The position numbers were made by a program, and so were the translations under genes. Positions 1 through 7,358 of a stretch of DNA of 14,906 nucleotides are shown here, in pieces. The notes beneath the pieces are model-generated. The model was not told the DNA's origin, ran no database searches, and saw only the letters and a list, made by a program, of their open reading frames with translations. How positions within the stretch are numbered: position 1 is the stretch's first letter; every line of letters starts with the position of its first letter. Origin of the DNA: Anaerolineales bacterium (GTDB lineage Bacteria > Chloroflexota > Anaerolineae > Anaerolineales > UBA4823). The stretch is taken from NCBI GenBank assembly GCA_028687395.1, contig JAQUAE010000009.1, positions 1 to 14,906 on the forward strand, in the 5' to 3' direction.

Positions 1-442
1 GGTGGTCGATTTCGTGCTGGAAGATGCGCGCCAGCCAGCCCTGCGCCTTGATGCGCACCGGCTTGCCCTGGCGGTTGAGCCCCTTGACGATCACCCCAGA
101 GGGGCGCTCGACCTCTCCGGCGAATCCAGGGACCGAGAGGCAGCCTTCGATGCCCGTCTCGGTCTCCGGCGTGGCGCGCACGATCTCGGGGTTGACCACC
201 GCATATAACTTGGGCGGCTTGGCCAGCTCGCCTTCCTCTTCCGGCTCCGGGCTGTACTCCACCACGATGACGCGCCAGGGAACGTCTACCTGCGGCGCAG
301 CCAGCCCAACCCCCGGCTCGGCGCGCATGGTCTCCACCATGTCCTCGATAAGCGTCTGCAGCTCCTTCCCGAAATCGGTCACCTTGCGAGCTTTGCGCCG
401 CAAAATCTCGGCTGGGAACGTTACGATCTCTCTAATTGCCAT
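1..442 (-). CDS. def: Peptide deformylase, C-terminus cut off by window edge
   Basis: This enzyme removes the N-formyl group from the starting methionine of new proteins in the cytoplasm, using a bound metal ion. The 147 visible residues begin MAIREIVTFP. They contain all three family signatures in order: GVGLAAPQ, EGCLSVPG (whose Cys is a metal ligand) and QHEIDH, the HExxH-type site giving two His ligands and the catalytic Glu. The last is complete just at the window edge. Family members are usually about 150-190 aa, so only a short C-terminal tail is missing. The ATG at 442-440 is preceded by AGAGG (452-448) with a 5-base spacing, and residues run straight into the conserved N-terminal region. 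It lies 45 bp downstream of the cyclic-nucleotide-binding gene on the same strand and is probably co-transcribed with it. Identification is secure from the three motifs. Confidence 0.95.
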   Translation of the reverse strand, partial: MAIREIVTFPAEILRRKARKVTDFGKELQTLIEDMVETMRAEPGVGLAAPQVDVPWRVIVVEYSPEPEEEGELAKPPKLYAVVNPEIVRATPETETGIEGCLSVPGFAGEVERPSGVIVKGLNRQGKPVRIKAQGWLARIFQHEIDH

Positions 443-487
443 ACAATCCTCTGTCGAATCCCGATAAATTTAGGCCGGATTACAATT

Positions 488-2203
488 TTACCCCGGAAGG
501 TCGCCCTCTTCGAACCCATTTCCCGAATCGTCCAAATATTCCGCCTGTTGGTGATAGGAGGTCAGCCAATCCACCATCCGCTCCCGCTCCCGGGCGGCCT
601 CGAGCAGGCGCTTCTTACGGTTGCGCGCCTCGATGTAATCTGCGACGTCCTGGTGTACCTGGTCGGGGTTGAACACTCCGTGGAAGATGAATTTTGTCTG
701 GCCGATGTTGACCGTCACGTCACCGAAGTTCAGCAGCAGTTCCAGGATGCCATCCCGGGTGTGCTCGATGCTGAGTATCGCATCCAGGTTGGCGGTCTTC
801 TTATCCTCCTTGCCCAGCGGCTTGCGCTCGATGTCGTGAATCTGGTCGGGCGTCAGGCGGTAGATGTCATTGCGCCAGTCCCAATAGTGGTAGCCCCACC
901 ACAGCAGCACCGCCACGTAGATCACCCCAAGCAAGAAGAACCAGGTGAGCAAAGAGGCGAGACCCGTCTCATCCCGGGCGAAGCCTTGCCATACCAGGAA
1001 AGCCGTCGACGCCAGCAATCCAAGGAAGCCCAAGGTGGGCAGGAAGGTCTTGCGCAGCAACAACAGCCAGTGTTTGCGGTAGGTGATCACCCCGTCTTTC
1101 TCGTAGCGCACCTTGAAGAAGGTATCGAGCGATTCACGCAGGCTCATCGGGCGCTCCTCGTAGGGCTTGCTCGGCGCAGGCGGGACAAGTTCCGCCACCT
1201 GCTGGGTGAGCGCCGTGTCGAGCGGCAGCCCCAGGCGCTTGCGCAGGGCGATCTCCCTCAGACGGGCGTCGACTTCCTTGGAGCGCCGCTCGGAGCGAGC
1301 CTGGTTGCTCTTCACGAAACTGGCAAAGAGATGGGGCTGCGCTGTGTTGCGCATCAAGATGCTCCCCGTGTAGGTGCGCACCTCGATGTTGCCGTAATTC
1401 AGGATCCTGCCAAGTTGGCTGCTCACCACGTTGACCGCCAGAATGTTGGTCAACGGCGCCTCCCGCCGGCTGGAATACAAACCCGCCACGCGCTCCAGCC
1501 ACACCACGCGCTGGTCAGTGACGATGTAACGGTCGTTGCCCCAATCCACCCAGTTCCAAGCCCCCCATGCGACAGCGACCAACCCTCCCAGGCCGCCCAG
1601 CAGCATCCAGAACAGATTGGCTGCGCCCCCATCTGCAGCCAGCCCGAAAACCATCACGGGAATAGAAGCCAACCCCAGCAGCACCGGCAGCGCCAGCGAC
1701 CTGAACAGGTGGAACTCGTGCTTGCGCTTGATCAGGTAGATCAGCTCGTCTTCAGCCAGCCAGGGGTAGGCCTCCTTGTGCGCCAGGTAGCGGCTCTCGG
1801 CGGTGACGGCCAGGTTGCTCCGCATCTGCGGATATTGATCCAGCAACTGGTAGAAATCCTCCCGGCCCATGCGCAACAGGCGGGACGGCTCGAGGGTGAT
1901 CACAGAGGCCGGGCGCGGCTTTTTGAACAGCAGTGCCTCCTCGCCGAAATAACTCCCCTTTTTCAACACACCCCAGTTGCGTTCGCCCTTGGGGGTGTAC
2001 TTGACAACCCGCGCCGACCCCTCCAGGATGATGAAAAAGTGGTAGCCCTCCTCCCCTTCGTGGATCACATACGCCTCGGCGGGGACGTCGAGTACCTGGA
2101 AGCGGGCCGCCACATCGGCAAATTCCTGCTCATCCAGCCCCATGAAAAAATGCTGGAGCTGCAACACTTCCAAGATCTGGGAGGGGTCATTCATCACTGC
2201 CAT
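488..2203 (-). CDS. Cyclic-nucleotide-binding membrane protein with two TM+bPH modules
   Basis: This 571-aa protein is not a known named gene. Residues ~10-130 form a cNMP-binding (CAP/PKA-type) beta-roll, with a phosphate-binding cassette reading FGEEALLFKKPRPASV at 86-101, including the Glu (88) and Arg (97) expected to hold the cyclic phosphate. Two similar modules follow. The first has TM segments ~168-190 and ~196-215, then a bacterial PH (bPH2, YdbS-like) region from WGNDRYIVTDQRV (~221-300). The second has TMs ~385-408 and ~416-437, then a related region from WDWRNDIYRLTPDQI (~441-520). A charged helical tail ends the protein. The cNMP and bPH domains should face the cytoplasm. I chose the ATG at 2203 because the cNMP domain begins there and the upstream in-frame extension to 2317 is Arg/Gly-rich and unlike a domain; ATG 2194 is also possible. 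No good ribosome binding site is seen. It likely senses a nucleotide signal at the membrane; ligand and output are unknown. Confidence 0.85.
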   Translation of the reverse strand: MAVMNDPSQILEVLQLQHFFMGLDEQEFADVAARFQVLDVPAEAYVIHEGEEGYHFFIILEGSARVVKYTPKGERNWGVLKKGSYFGEEALLFKKPRPASVITLEPSRLLRMGREDFYQLLDQYPQMRSNLAVTAESRYLAHKEAYPWLAEDELIYLIKRKHEFHLFRSLALPVLLGLASIPVMVFGLAADGGAANLFWMLLGGLGGLVAVAWGAWNWVDWGNDRYIVTDQRVVWLERVAGLYSSRREAPLTNILAVNVVSSQLGRILNYGNIEVRTYTGSILMRNTAQPHLFASFVKSNQARSERRSKEVDARLREIALRKRLGLPLDTALTQQVAELVPPAPSKPYEERPMSLRESLDTFFKVRYEKDGVITYRKHWLLLLRKTFLPTLGFLGLLASTAFLVWQGFARDETGLASLLTWFFLLGVIYVAVLLWWGYHYWDWRNDIYRLTPDQIHDIERKPLGKEDKKTANLDAILSIEHTRDGILELLLNFGDVTVNIGQTKFIFHGVFNPDQVHQDVADYIEARNRKKRLLEAARERERMVDWLTSYHQQAEYLDDSGNGFEEGDLPG

Positions 2204-2219
2204 AGGCTCGATTCTAGCA
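2204..2219 (-). promoter_or_regulatory. Putative extended -10 promoter giving a leaderless transcript
   Basis: Read on the minus strand, TGCTAGAAT (2219-2211) is an extended -10 element (TGn plus TAGAAT). Only 7 bases separate it from the ATG at 2203, so transcription would be expected to begin at or within a base of the start codon. This fits the absence of a Shine-Dalgarno sequence. No convincing -35 box is present at 16-18 bp, which is tolerable for an extended -10 promoter. This is inference from sequence alone. Confidence 0.45.
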
Positions 2220-2309
2220 TGAAGTGAATCAACCCGCGCCGCCCGGCTGGGGATGGTTCGCCCACGCCTCCCTCGGTGCGGCCCCCCAGCCAGACCAGCC
2301 GCCAATGAG

Positions 2310-2318
2310 TGATACAAT
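2310..2318 (+). promoter_or_regulatory. Putative extended -10 promoter of the phosphohexomutase gene
   Basis: TGATACAAT matches an extended -10 box (TGn plus TACAAT). The expected start of transcription is near 2325, giving a leader of about 26 bases. The leader holds AGGAG (2339-2343), 7 bases before the ATG at 2351. The best upstream -35 match (CAGACC, 2291-2296, 16-bp spacer) is weak. Confidence 0.45.
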
Positions 2319-2350
2319 CATGCCTGACCCCAACTTTTAGGAGCATTGGT

Positions 2351-3811
2351 ATGCCTATCCATTTTGGCACCGATGGCTGGCGTGCAGTCATCTCAGACAC
2401 CTTCACTTTCCATAACTTGCGCATGGTCGCCCAGGCTATCGCCGACGCGGTGGCTTCTGAATCTTGGAACAACGGCCTGGCAGGGAGCGCCGCCCCAGAG
2501 AAACGGGAGGTGGTCATTGGCTACGACACGCGTTTCCTCTCCGACCGCTATGCCGCCGATGTCGCCCGGGTACTGGCTGCCAATGGCTATATCGCCCACC
2601 TGGCTCAATCCGACGCGCCCACGCCGGCCATTTCCTTCAACGTGCGCCACCTGGGCGCCGCGGCAGGTGTGATGATCACCGCCTCGCACAATGCCCCGCG
2701 CTACAACGGGGTGAAACTGAAGGCCGCTTATGGCGGCTCGGCCACCAGCGAACAGTGCCGCCGCGTCGAGGTGTACCTCAACGACAACGAAGTGCGCGCC
2801 CGCGGTCCCAACCTGATGGATTACGAGATGGCGCGCAAGATGGGCTTGATCCTGCGCTTCAATCCCTTGCCAGCCTATTACGACCACCTGCGCTCCTTGA
2901 TCGATATGAACGCGATCGCCGACAACCCGCAGCGCATCGTCATCGACTCGATGTACGGCTCCGGGCGGGGGGTGATCAAAGGCATCCTGCAGGGCACCGG
3001 CTGCGAGGTGCAGGAAATCCGCGGCGAGATGAACCCCGGCTTCGGCGGCGTCCACCCCGAGCCGATTGGCCAGTACCTGGGCGCCCTGGCTGGCGCCATC
3101 AGCACCCACATGGGCAATTGGGGCCTGGCGACCGATGGCGACGCCGACCGCATCGGCGCCATGGACGGGCGGGGTAACTTCGTCGACCCGCACAAGATCA
3201 TGGCTCTGGCCTTCAAGCACCTGGTCGAGAAGCGCAACTGGCGCGGGCCGGTGGTACGCACCGTCTCCACCACGCGCATGATCGACCGCCTGGCTGAGAA
3301 GTACGGCGTCCCGGTATACGAGACCCCCGTGGGTTTCAACAACATCGCCGAATACATGCTCAAAGAAGACATCCTGATTGGCGGCGAAGAGTCGGGCGGC
3401 ATCTCATTTCGCGGCCACATCCCCGAAGGGGATGGCGTCCTGATAGGGCTGCTGCTGATCGAGATCGTGGCCGCCTCGCAAGCGCCGCTCCACGAGCTTA
3501 TCGATGGATTGCTCACTGAGGTCGGCCCGGCGCACTACCTGCGCAAAGACCTGCGCCTCAGCCAACCGGTCTCCAAACAAAAAATCACCGATAACCTGTT
3601 GCACAACGCCCCTGCAAAAATATGCGACCTCAGCGTGGACGAAATCCGTTCCAACGACGGAATCAAGTACATCCTGGCCGATGATTCTTGGTTGCTGATC
3701 CGCCCCTCGGGCACCGAACCCGTGCTGCGGGTCTACGCCGAAGGTCGCAGCGCCGAAATCACCCGAGGGTTGATCAACTTCGGCGAGCAGGTCGCCGCCA
3801 ACGTCACCTGA
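2351..3811 (+). CDS. Alpha-D-phosphohexomutase (phosphoglucomutase/phosphomannomutase family)
   Basis: This 486-aa cytoplasmic enzyme should interconvert hexose 1- and 6-phosphates through a phosphoserine. All family signatures are visible: FGTDGWR near the N-terminus (5-11); the active-site loop TASHNAPRYNG with Ser112 as the phosphorylated residue; the metal-binding loop DGDADR (262-267); the sugar-binding loop GGEESGG (344-350); and the phosphate-binding loop RPSGTEP (451-457). The four-domain length is normal. The start at 2351 is preferred over the in-frame GTG at 2309 because AGGAG lies 7 bases upstream and the conserved FGTDGW block begins at once. It is transcribed divergently from the cNMP-binding gene and stands alone. 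The GGEESGG loop is common to glucose/mannose-type enzymes, so phosphoglucomutase or phosphomannomutase is likelier than GlmM, but the exact substrate cannot be set from sequence. It would feed glycogen, cell-envelope sugar or nucleotide-sugar synthesis. Confidence 0.93.
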   Translation: MPIHFGTDGWRAVISDTFTFHNLRMVAQAIADAVASESWNNGLAGSAAPEKREVVIGYDTRFLSDRYAADVARVLAANGYIAHLAQSDAPTPAISFNVRHLGAAAGVMITASHNAPRYNGVKLKAAYGGSATSEQCRRVEVYLNDNEVRARGPNLMDYEMARKMGLILRFNPLPAYYDHLRSLIDMNAIADNPQRIVIDSMYGSGRGVIKGILQGTGCEVQEIRGEMNPGFGGVHPEPIGQYLGALAGAISTHMGNWGLATDGDADRIGAMDGRGNFVDPHKIMALAFKHLVEKRNWRGPVVRTVSTTRMIDRLAEKYGVPVYETPVGFNNIAEYMLKEDILIGGEESGGISFRGHIPEGDGVLIGLLLIEIVAASQAPLHELIDGLLTEVGPAHYLRKDLRLSQPVSKQKITDNLLHNAPAKICDLSVDEIRSNDGIKYILADDSWLLIRPSGTEPVLRVYAEGRSAEITRGLINFGEQVAANVT

Positions 3812-3848
3812 GGGGGAAAGGAAAGCTGGTTTCCCCCACTCGCTTTCC
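3812..3848. terminator. Hairpin region between convergent genes, possible terminator
   Basis: A perfect 8-bp stem, GGGGGAAA (3812-3819) with TTTCCCCC (3830-3837), begins directly after the phosphohexomutase stop codon. A second, mutually exclusive 7-bp stem pairs GGAAAGC (3820-3826) with GCTTTCC (3842-3848). No U-run follows on either strand, so a classic intrinsic terminator is not shown. The position between two convergent genes supports a role in ending or protecting transcripts from one or both sides. Confidence 0.45.
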
Positions 3849-3869
3849 ACTCCCCCGCACTTCTCCAGA

Positions 3870-4433
3870 TTAGCGCGCCGTCCGCAACCGGCGGGACATG
3901 ACGATCACCACGATCAGCAGCGCCGCCAGCCCCAACATACCCGGCAATCCCACGTCGTCGGCGAAACCGGTGACCGGCAGCGCCGTGGGCGTGGGCGTCC
4001 GCGGGGCGACGGTTTGTTGCCCCGAGGCGGCTTGAGTCAGCAGCGCAGCCACGGTGGCTGTGCGTGGATCCTGTGTGGAGACGGTAGTCGGCGAGGGAAG
4101 CACCACTACTGGCGTCACCGTGGGGGTGGAGGTCGGCAGCGTGGGCTGCGTGGCGGTCGGCGTGGAGGTGAAAGCTGCCGCGACGGACGTCTGCGTGATG
4201 GCGGCTGCCATCTGCGTGTTCTGGGCGTTGAGTTGCTCTACCTGCGCCGCTTGCTGGGCGCGCCGCTGCGGCACGAAGTAGAAGGCGTACACAGCGATGC
4301 ACGCCAGGGCGAGCAGGGTAAACCCAGCCAGAATGCCAGCGATGACAAAGAATGGCCGGTTAGTGGATTCCTCCGGCGGTGGCGCCTCGTCCATATCCAG
4401 GTTGGCATCCATGTCCATGTTCTCGAATGTCAT
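3870..4433 (-). CDS. Thr/Pro-rich anchored protein with C-terminal LPxTG-type motif
   Basis: This is a 187-aa protein of unknown function. The layout is: an acidic, Met/Asp-rich N-terminus (1-27); a TM helix (~28-52); a Gln/Ala-rich, probably helical stretch (~56-85); a low-complexity Thr/Pro/Ser/Val stalk (~86-150); then LPVTG (152-156), a hydrophobic segment (~164-178) and the basic tail RRLRTAR. The last three elements are the classic sortase cell-wall-sorting signal, although the same layout can also act as a plain membrane anchor. Both ends could therefore sit in the membrane with the stalk outside. The start is well supported: AAGGAG lies about 6 bases before the ATG at 4433. It is the last gene of the minus-strand cluster, 53 bp after the barrel/KOW-like gene; its own strong ribosome binding site suggests independent translation. 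No sortase gene is in the window. Confidence 0.8.
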   Translation of the reverse strand: MTFENMDMDANLDMDEAPPPEESTNRPFFVIAGILAGFTLLALACIAVYAFYFVPQRRAQQAAQVEQLNAQNTQMAAAITQTSVAAAFTSTPTATQPTLPTSTPTVTPVVVLPSPTTVSTQDPRTATVAALLTQAASGQQTVAPRTPTPTALPVTGFADDVGLPGMLGLAALLIVVIVMSRRLRTAR

Positions 4434-4486
4434 AGCACTCTCCTTCTCTCTAGAATCCGCTGGCGAGGCGCATGCAGCCCCTCATC

Positions 4487-5542
4487 TCACTCCTGTACTT
4501 CGAGGTTCGCCAACGGCAATAGGACGTTTTCACCGTTCTCCAGCCGCACCACCCCCGCACGCGCTTCCAGGCCATTGGATAATAACGTTGGCGCCGGGGA
4601 TACCTCCACCAGCCTGCCCAGTTTCCCTGCGTGCGGCATGCGCAGGATGCGCACCTGTTGGTCGGCTTCGAACACGGCAGCCTCGCGCGGCGTGGGCAGT
4701 TCGCCTGGCGCTGGCAGCGGGATGATGATCTCTGGCCGCTGGCCGTGGAAGCGGTCCCACGGCTCGGCGTTCAGAGCCACCTCGCGCTTCTCGTTGGTGC
4801 TCAATAACTGGTAAGCCGCAGGGTTCATCTCCAATTCACCGAAACCTTCCACCACGATCACCGGAAAGCTCACCTGCTGCGCGGTAGGGATCAGCGCGGC
4901 CGCCAGGCTGGCAAGAATCAAGCCCCGTAATGACAGTTCCGCCGCCGCCGCCAGCGCCTCCCGCGCCGCGCAGTGCCCGGCCAGCACAACCGAGCCGCGC
5001 AGGCCGACGTCCAGGTTTCCGGGGAGCAGGGGTTCGCCGGGTGCCTTTGCCAGCACGCTGAGCAGGCCGCAGTCGATGCGCCCGTTGCCCCACACCCCCT
5101 GCACCAGCGCGCCAGTCGTCTCGATCACCGCCCCGCGCTCGCTCACCAGCTCCACCACGATCCCCGGGAAGCCGGCACGCAGCTCGAACGGCGTGGTCGC
5201 CAGCTTGAGGAAGACCTGCCCGCCGCCCACAGCAGCCACCCGGCCGGTGCGCGGCGTGCGCACGACGCGTTTGAAGGAGCCCACAGGTCCCGCTATCAAG
5301 TCGCCTTCCACCACCTCGTCGCCCGATTTCACCTGCATATAGGTGTCAGCGCGGTTCTTGGCCACCCCCAGCCCGCGCGCCACGTCCAACAACAGGTAAT
5401 CGGGGGATGATTCCGCTTCAGCAATCACATCCGCCGCGTTCAGCTTCTGCCCTTTGCGCGCCACGACCCGGCCCGCGCCAGCTAACAGGCGCTCTCGCCG
5501 GATGGTTGTCAGGGGTAAGACATGCCTTACGGGCGCAAACAT
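4487..5542 (-). CDS. Conserved hypothetical protein with barrel-sandwich-like and KOW-like regions
   Basis: This 351-aa protein of unknown function shows no signal peptide or TM segment. The N-terminal ~115 residues carry short beta-rich Gly turns (ARKGQKLNAADVI at ~29-40, VKSGDEVVEGDLIAGPVG at ~71-88, RTPRTGRVAAVGGGQVFLKL at ~95-114). These resemble the barrel-sandwich fold of biotinyl/lipoyl or RnfC-type domains, but no modified-Lys motif is evident. A middle region (~180-245) contains an alternating Ala/Leu helix and the stretch FPVIVVEGFGELEMNP. The C-terminal ~55 residues (VRILRMPHAGKLGRLVEV, then LENGENVLLPLANLEV) resemble a KOW/SH3-like beta barrel. GAGGAA lies about 10 bases before the ATG at 5542. 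It follows the MutL-like gene by 55 bp on the same strand and probably works with it. Domain assignments are by eye and tentative; the gene itself is secure. Confidence 0.8.
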   Translation of the reverse strand: MFAPVRHVLPLTTIRRERLLAGAGRVVARKGQKLNAADVIAEAESSPDYLLLDVARGLGVAKNRADTYMQVKSGDEVVEGDLIAGPVGSFKRVVRTPRTGRVAAVGGGQVFLKLATTPFELRAGFPGIVVELVSERGAVIETTGALVQGVWGNGRIDCGLLSVLAKAPGEPLLPGNLDVGLRGSVVLAGHCAAREALAAAAELSLRGLILASLAAALIPTAQQVSFPVIVVEGFGELEMNPAAYQLLSTNEKREVALNAEPWDRFHGQRPEIIIPLPAPGELPTPREAAVFEADQQVRILRMPHAGKLGRLVEVSPAPTLLSNGLEARAGVVRLENGENVLLPLANLEVQE

Positions 5543-5597
5543 GGTTGCCAGTTTCCTCGCCTTCTAAGCGTGCAAGTTTGGTGCCACCTGCCGGGTA

Positions 5598-7352
5598 TCA
5601 GCCGTTCAATAATTTAATCCAGCGCTTGATCATTTCCCGGCGCCGCGCCGGGTCCTTGCTGAGCTGCAACGGCCGCCCGCGGGCGTCGATGATGAGCCCC
5701 AACGCGCCGCCGGTGACGCGCAGGCTGCCTCCCCTGCCCCCCCCGCCCATCCCGACGTCGAAGCGCTGCAACGGGCGCAGTTGCAACTGCGCACTCTGCC
5801 CAACTGGTAGAGGTAGCACGATCAGCGAGCCGTACTTCACCTCCAGGCGCGCTTCGTGCCCGCCCGCCACGGTCATGCGCACACGCAGGATAGGCGTCCC
5901 ATAGCGGGCATTGCCAACCGGCGAGATAACCGTGCCCAGGTTGAGCAGCGCTCCCGATTCCAGCACCTGCACTGCCAGGATAGGATTGCTCGCCGCTGCA
6001 GCGCCCAGCCCGGGGATCAGATGGTTTTGGTCCAGCACGAAGGTGGTCACGCCAGTGGGCTGCAAGCCATCGAGCAGCATCAGCATGCTCTCGGCCAGCT
6101 TCGGCGCCTGGGTCAGGACGCTGCCCAGCGCCAGCACCGGTTCGAGCCCCGTCACCATCCCCGAGTCGACCGTGCGCCCCACCGGCCCGCCCAGCGTCCG
6201 GAACTGGCGCAACGACAGGCGCATCATCTGGCGCGCCAAAGCTTGCTCGATGTCCAGGTCCTCTTCGGTGGCAGGCAGGCTGGAGGGATAAAGCGCCTTG
6301 TTTTGCAGGTAATCTTGCACGTATGCGGCGGGGATATCGCAGTGCAACCAGCGGGTGACGTCCTCCAGCGGGCAGTGCTGTAACAGCTCCGCCAGACTGG
6401 CGCCCAGGCCAAATTGCGGGTAGACGCCCAGGGCCAGCTCGCCTGAAACCGCCGCCGCCAGGCTGGTGGATGAAGCGCCCACATCCACGCTCATCACGCC
6501 CTTGTTGGCGCCGTAAATCTGGCTCAGGAAGCGCACCACCCTCCCCGTAGCGCTGGCGGTAGGCAACAGGCCACCCTCGGCGCGCTGGTCGAGCTCGATG
6601 ACGCCGGGTATCTGCCTGCCACGGATGCGCTGGAAGAGGTCCGCCAGGGTCTCGTGGGCCGCGTCGATGTGTTCGCTTTCCAGCGTCGGGCGCACGTTTG
6701 GGGCAATGTGAATGGCGCCGGTTCTTTCCAGGGTATTGCGCACTTCGCCACTGATGGCTTCATTGCCAGTAAAGAGCAGCTCCGGGCGCCGCGCTTCAGG
6801 TGTGAAGTAGCACGCCAGCCCAATGGGTTCAATCAGCTTGTGAACCGCCTGCGAGGCGCCGCCGTCTGTCCCGCCGGCGATCAGAATCAGGTCCGGGTTC
6901 AAGCTCTGGATCACGCGCACCCGCTCCTCCACCTTGCGCCGGTCGTTCAAACCGATGCTTTCCACCACCTGGCTGTACGTGGTGGTCGCCAGGCGGCAGG
7001 CGCTCTGCAAGGAGACGTCCCCCAACAGCCCCGCGGCGATCACGCGCAGCGGTTTGCCCGCTGAGAAGGTGGCCGCCAGCTTATCTACCCCCGAACCATC
7101 CAGGCGGCTGGGGGTGATGAGTTGTTCATCGCTGCCCACCAGCACCCTGCCGGTGACCGCTTGCAGGTGGTCGATGGCGTCGCGAATGCCCTCCCAGATG
7201 TCGTTGTAAGGCGCATTGACCGTCGTCGGCGCTGCCCCGCCGGCAATGAAGCGGTAGTGCCCGTCGACCACGTCGAACAGGATGGCGCGCGTGGTGACTT
7301 CCCCTACGTCAATGGCTAGAACTGAATCAGCGGCGACAATCGAGGTAGCCAT
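5598..7352 (-). CDS. MutL-family (glutamate mutase-associated) ASKHA nucleotide-binding protein
   Basis: This 584-aa protein appears cytoplasmic. It has the two phosphate-binding loops of the actin/Hsp70/sugar-kinase fold: AIDVGEVTTRAILFDV (13-28) and SVDVGASSTSLAAAV (288-302). Between them lies LILIAGGTDGGAS (155-167), a segment I associate with the MutL family named from clostridial glutamate mutase operons. TGLEPVLALGSVLT (401-414) may be the adenosine loop. The C-terminal ~100 residues are Gly-rich and beta-like, ending in GLIIDARGRPLQL and a basic helix. This MutL is unrelated to the mismatch-repair MutL. No mutase S/E subunit or B12 enzyme lies nearby; the neighbours are membrane proteins instead. 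The ATG at 7352 lies 6 bases after the stop codon of the upstream gene and has no clear ribosome binding site, so coupled re-initiation is likely. It may be the nucleotide-driven engine or scaffold of the membrane cluster, which is inference. Confidence 0.85.
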   Translation of the reverse strand: MATSIVAADSVLAIDVGEVTTRAILFDVVDGHYRFIAGGAAPTTVNAPYNDIWEGIRDAIDHLQAVTGRVLVGSDEQLITPSRLDGSGVDKLAATFSAGKPLRVIAAGLLGDVSLQSACRLATTTYSQVVESIGLNDRRKVEERVRVIQSLNPDLILIAGGTDGGASQAVHKLIEPIGLACYFTPEARRPELLFTGNEAISGEVRNTLERTGAIHIAPNVRPTLESEHIDAAHETLADLFQRIRGRQIPGVIELDQRAEGGLLPTASATGRVVRFLSQIYGANKGVMSVDVGASSTSLAAAVSGELALGVYPQFGLGASLAELLQHCPLEDVTRWLHCDIPAAYVQDYLQNKALYPSSLPATEEDLDIEQALARQMMRLSLRQFRTLGGPVGRTVDSGMVTGLEPVLALGSVLTQAPKLAESMLMLLDGLQPTGVTTFVLDQNHLIPGLGAAAASNPILAVQVLESGALLNLGTVISPVGNARYGTPILRVRMTVAGGHEARLEVKYGSLIVLPLPVGQSAQLQLRPLQRFDVGMGGGGRGGSLRVTGGALGLIIDARGRPLQLSKDPARRREMIKRWIKLLNG

Positions 7353-7358
7353 GGTAGT

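Noticed and set aside
548..2227. 559-aa open frame on the plus strand opposite the cNMP-binding gene
   Set aside because: Gln/His/Arg/Val-rich shadow of a GC-rich gene. The opposite strand has a clear cNMP domain, TM segments and bPH repeats, while this frame has no recognisable motif.
2204..2317. 38-residue N-terminal extension of the cNMP-binding protein
   Set aside because: The extension is Arg/Gly-rich, overlaps the divergent promoter region including the phosphohexomutase -10, and adds nothing to the domain that begins at the ATG at 2203.
2320..2340. Six-residue open frame (MPDPNF) before the phosphohexomutase, ending at its ribosome binding site
   Set aside because: Looked like a leader peptide, but its ATG lies upstream of the predicted transcript start and it has no ribosome binding site.
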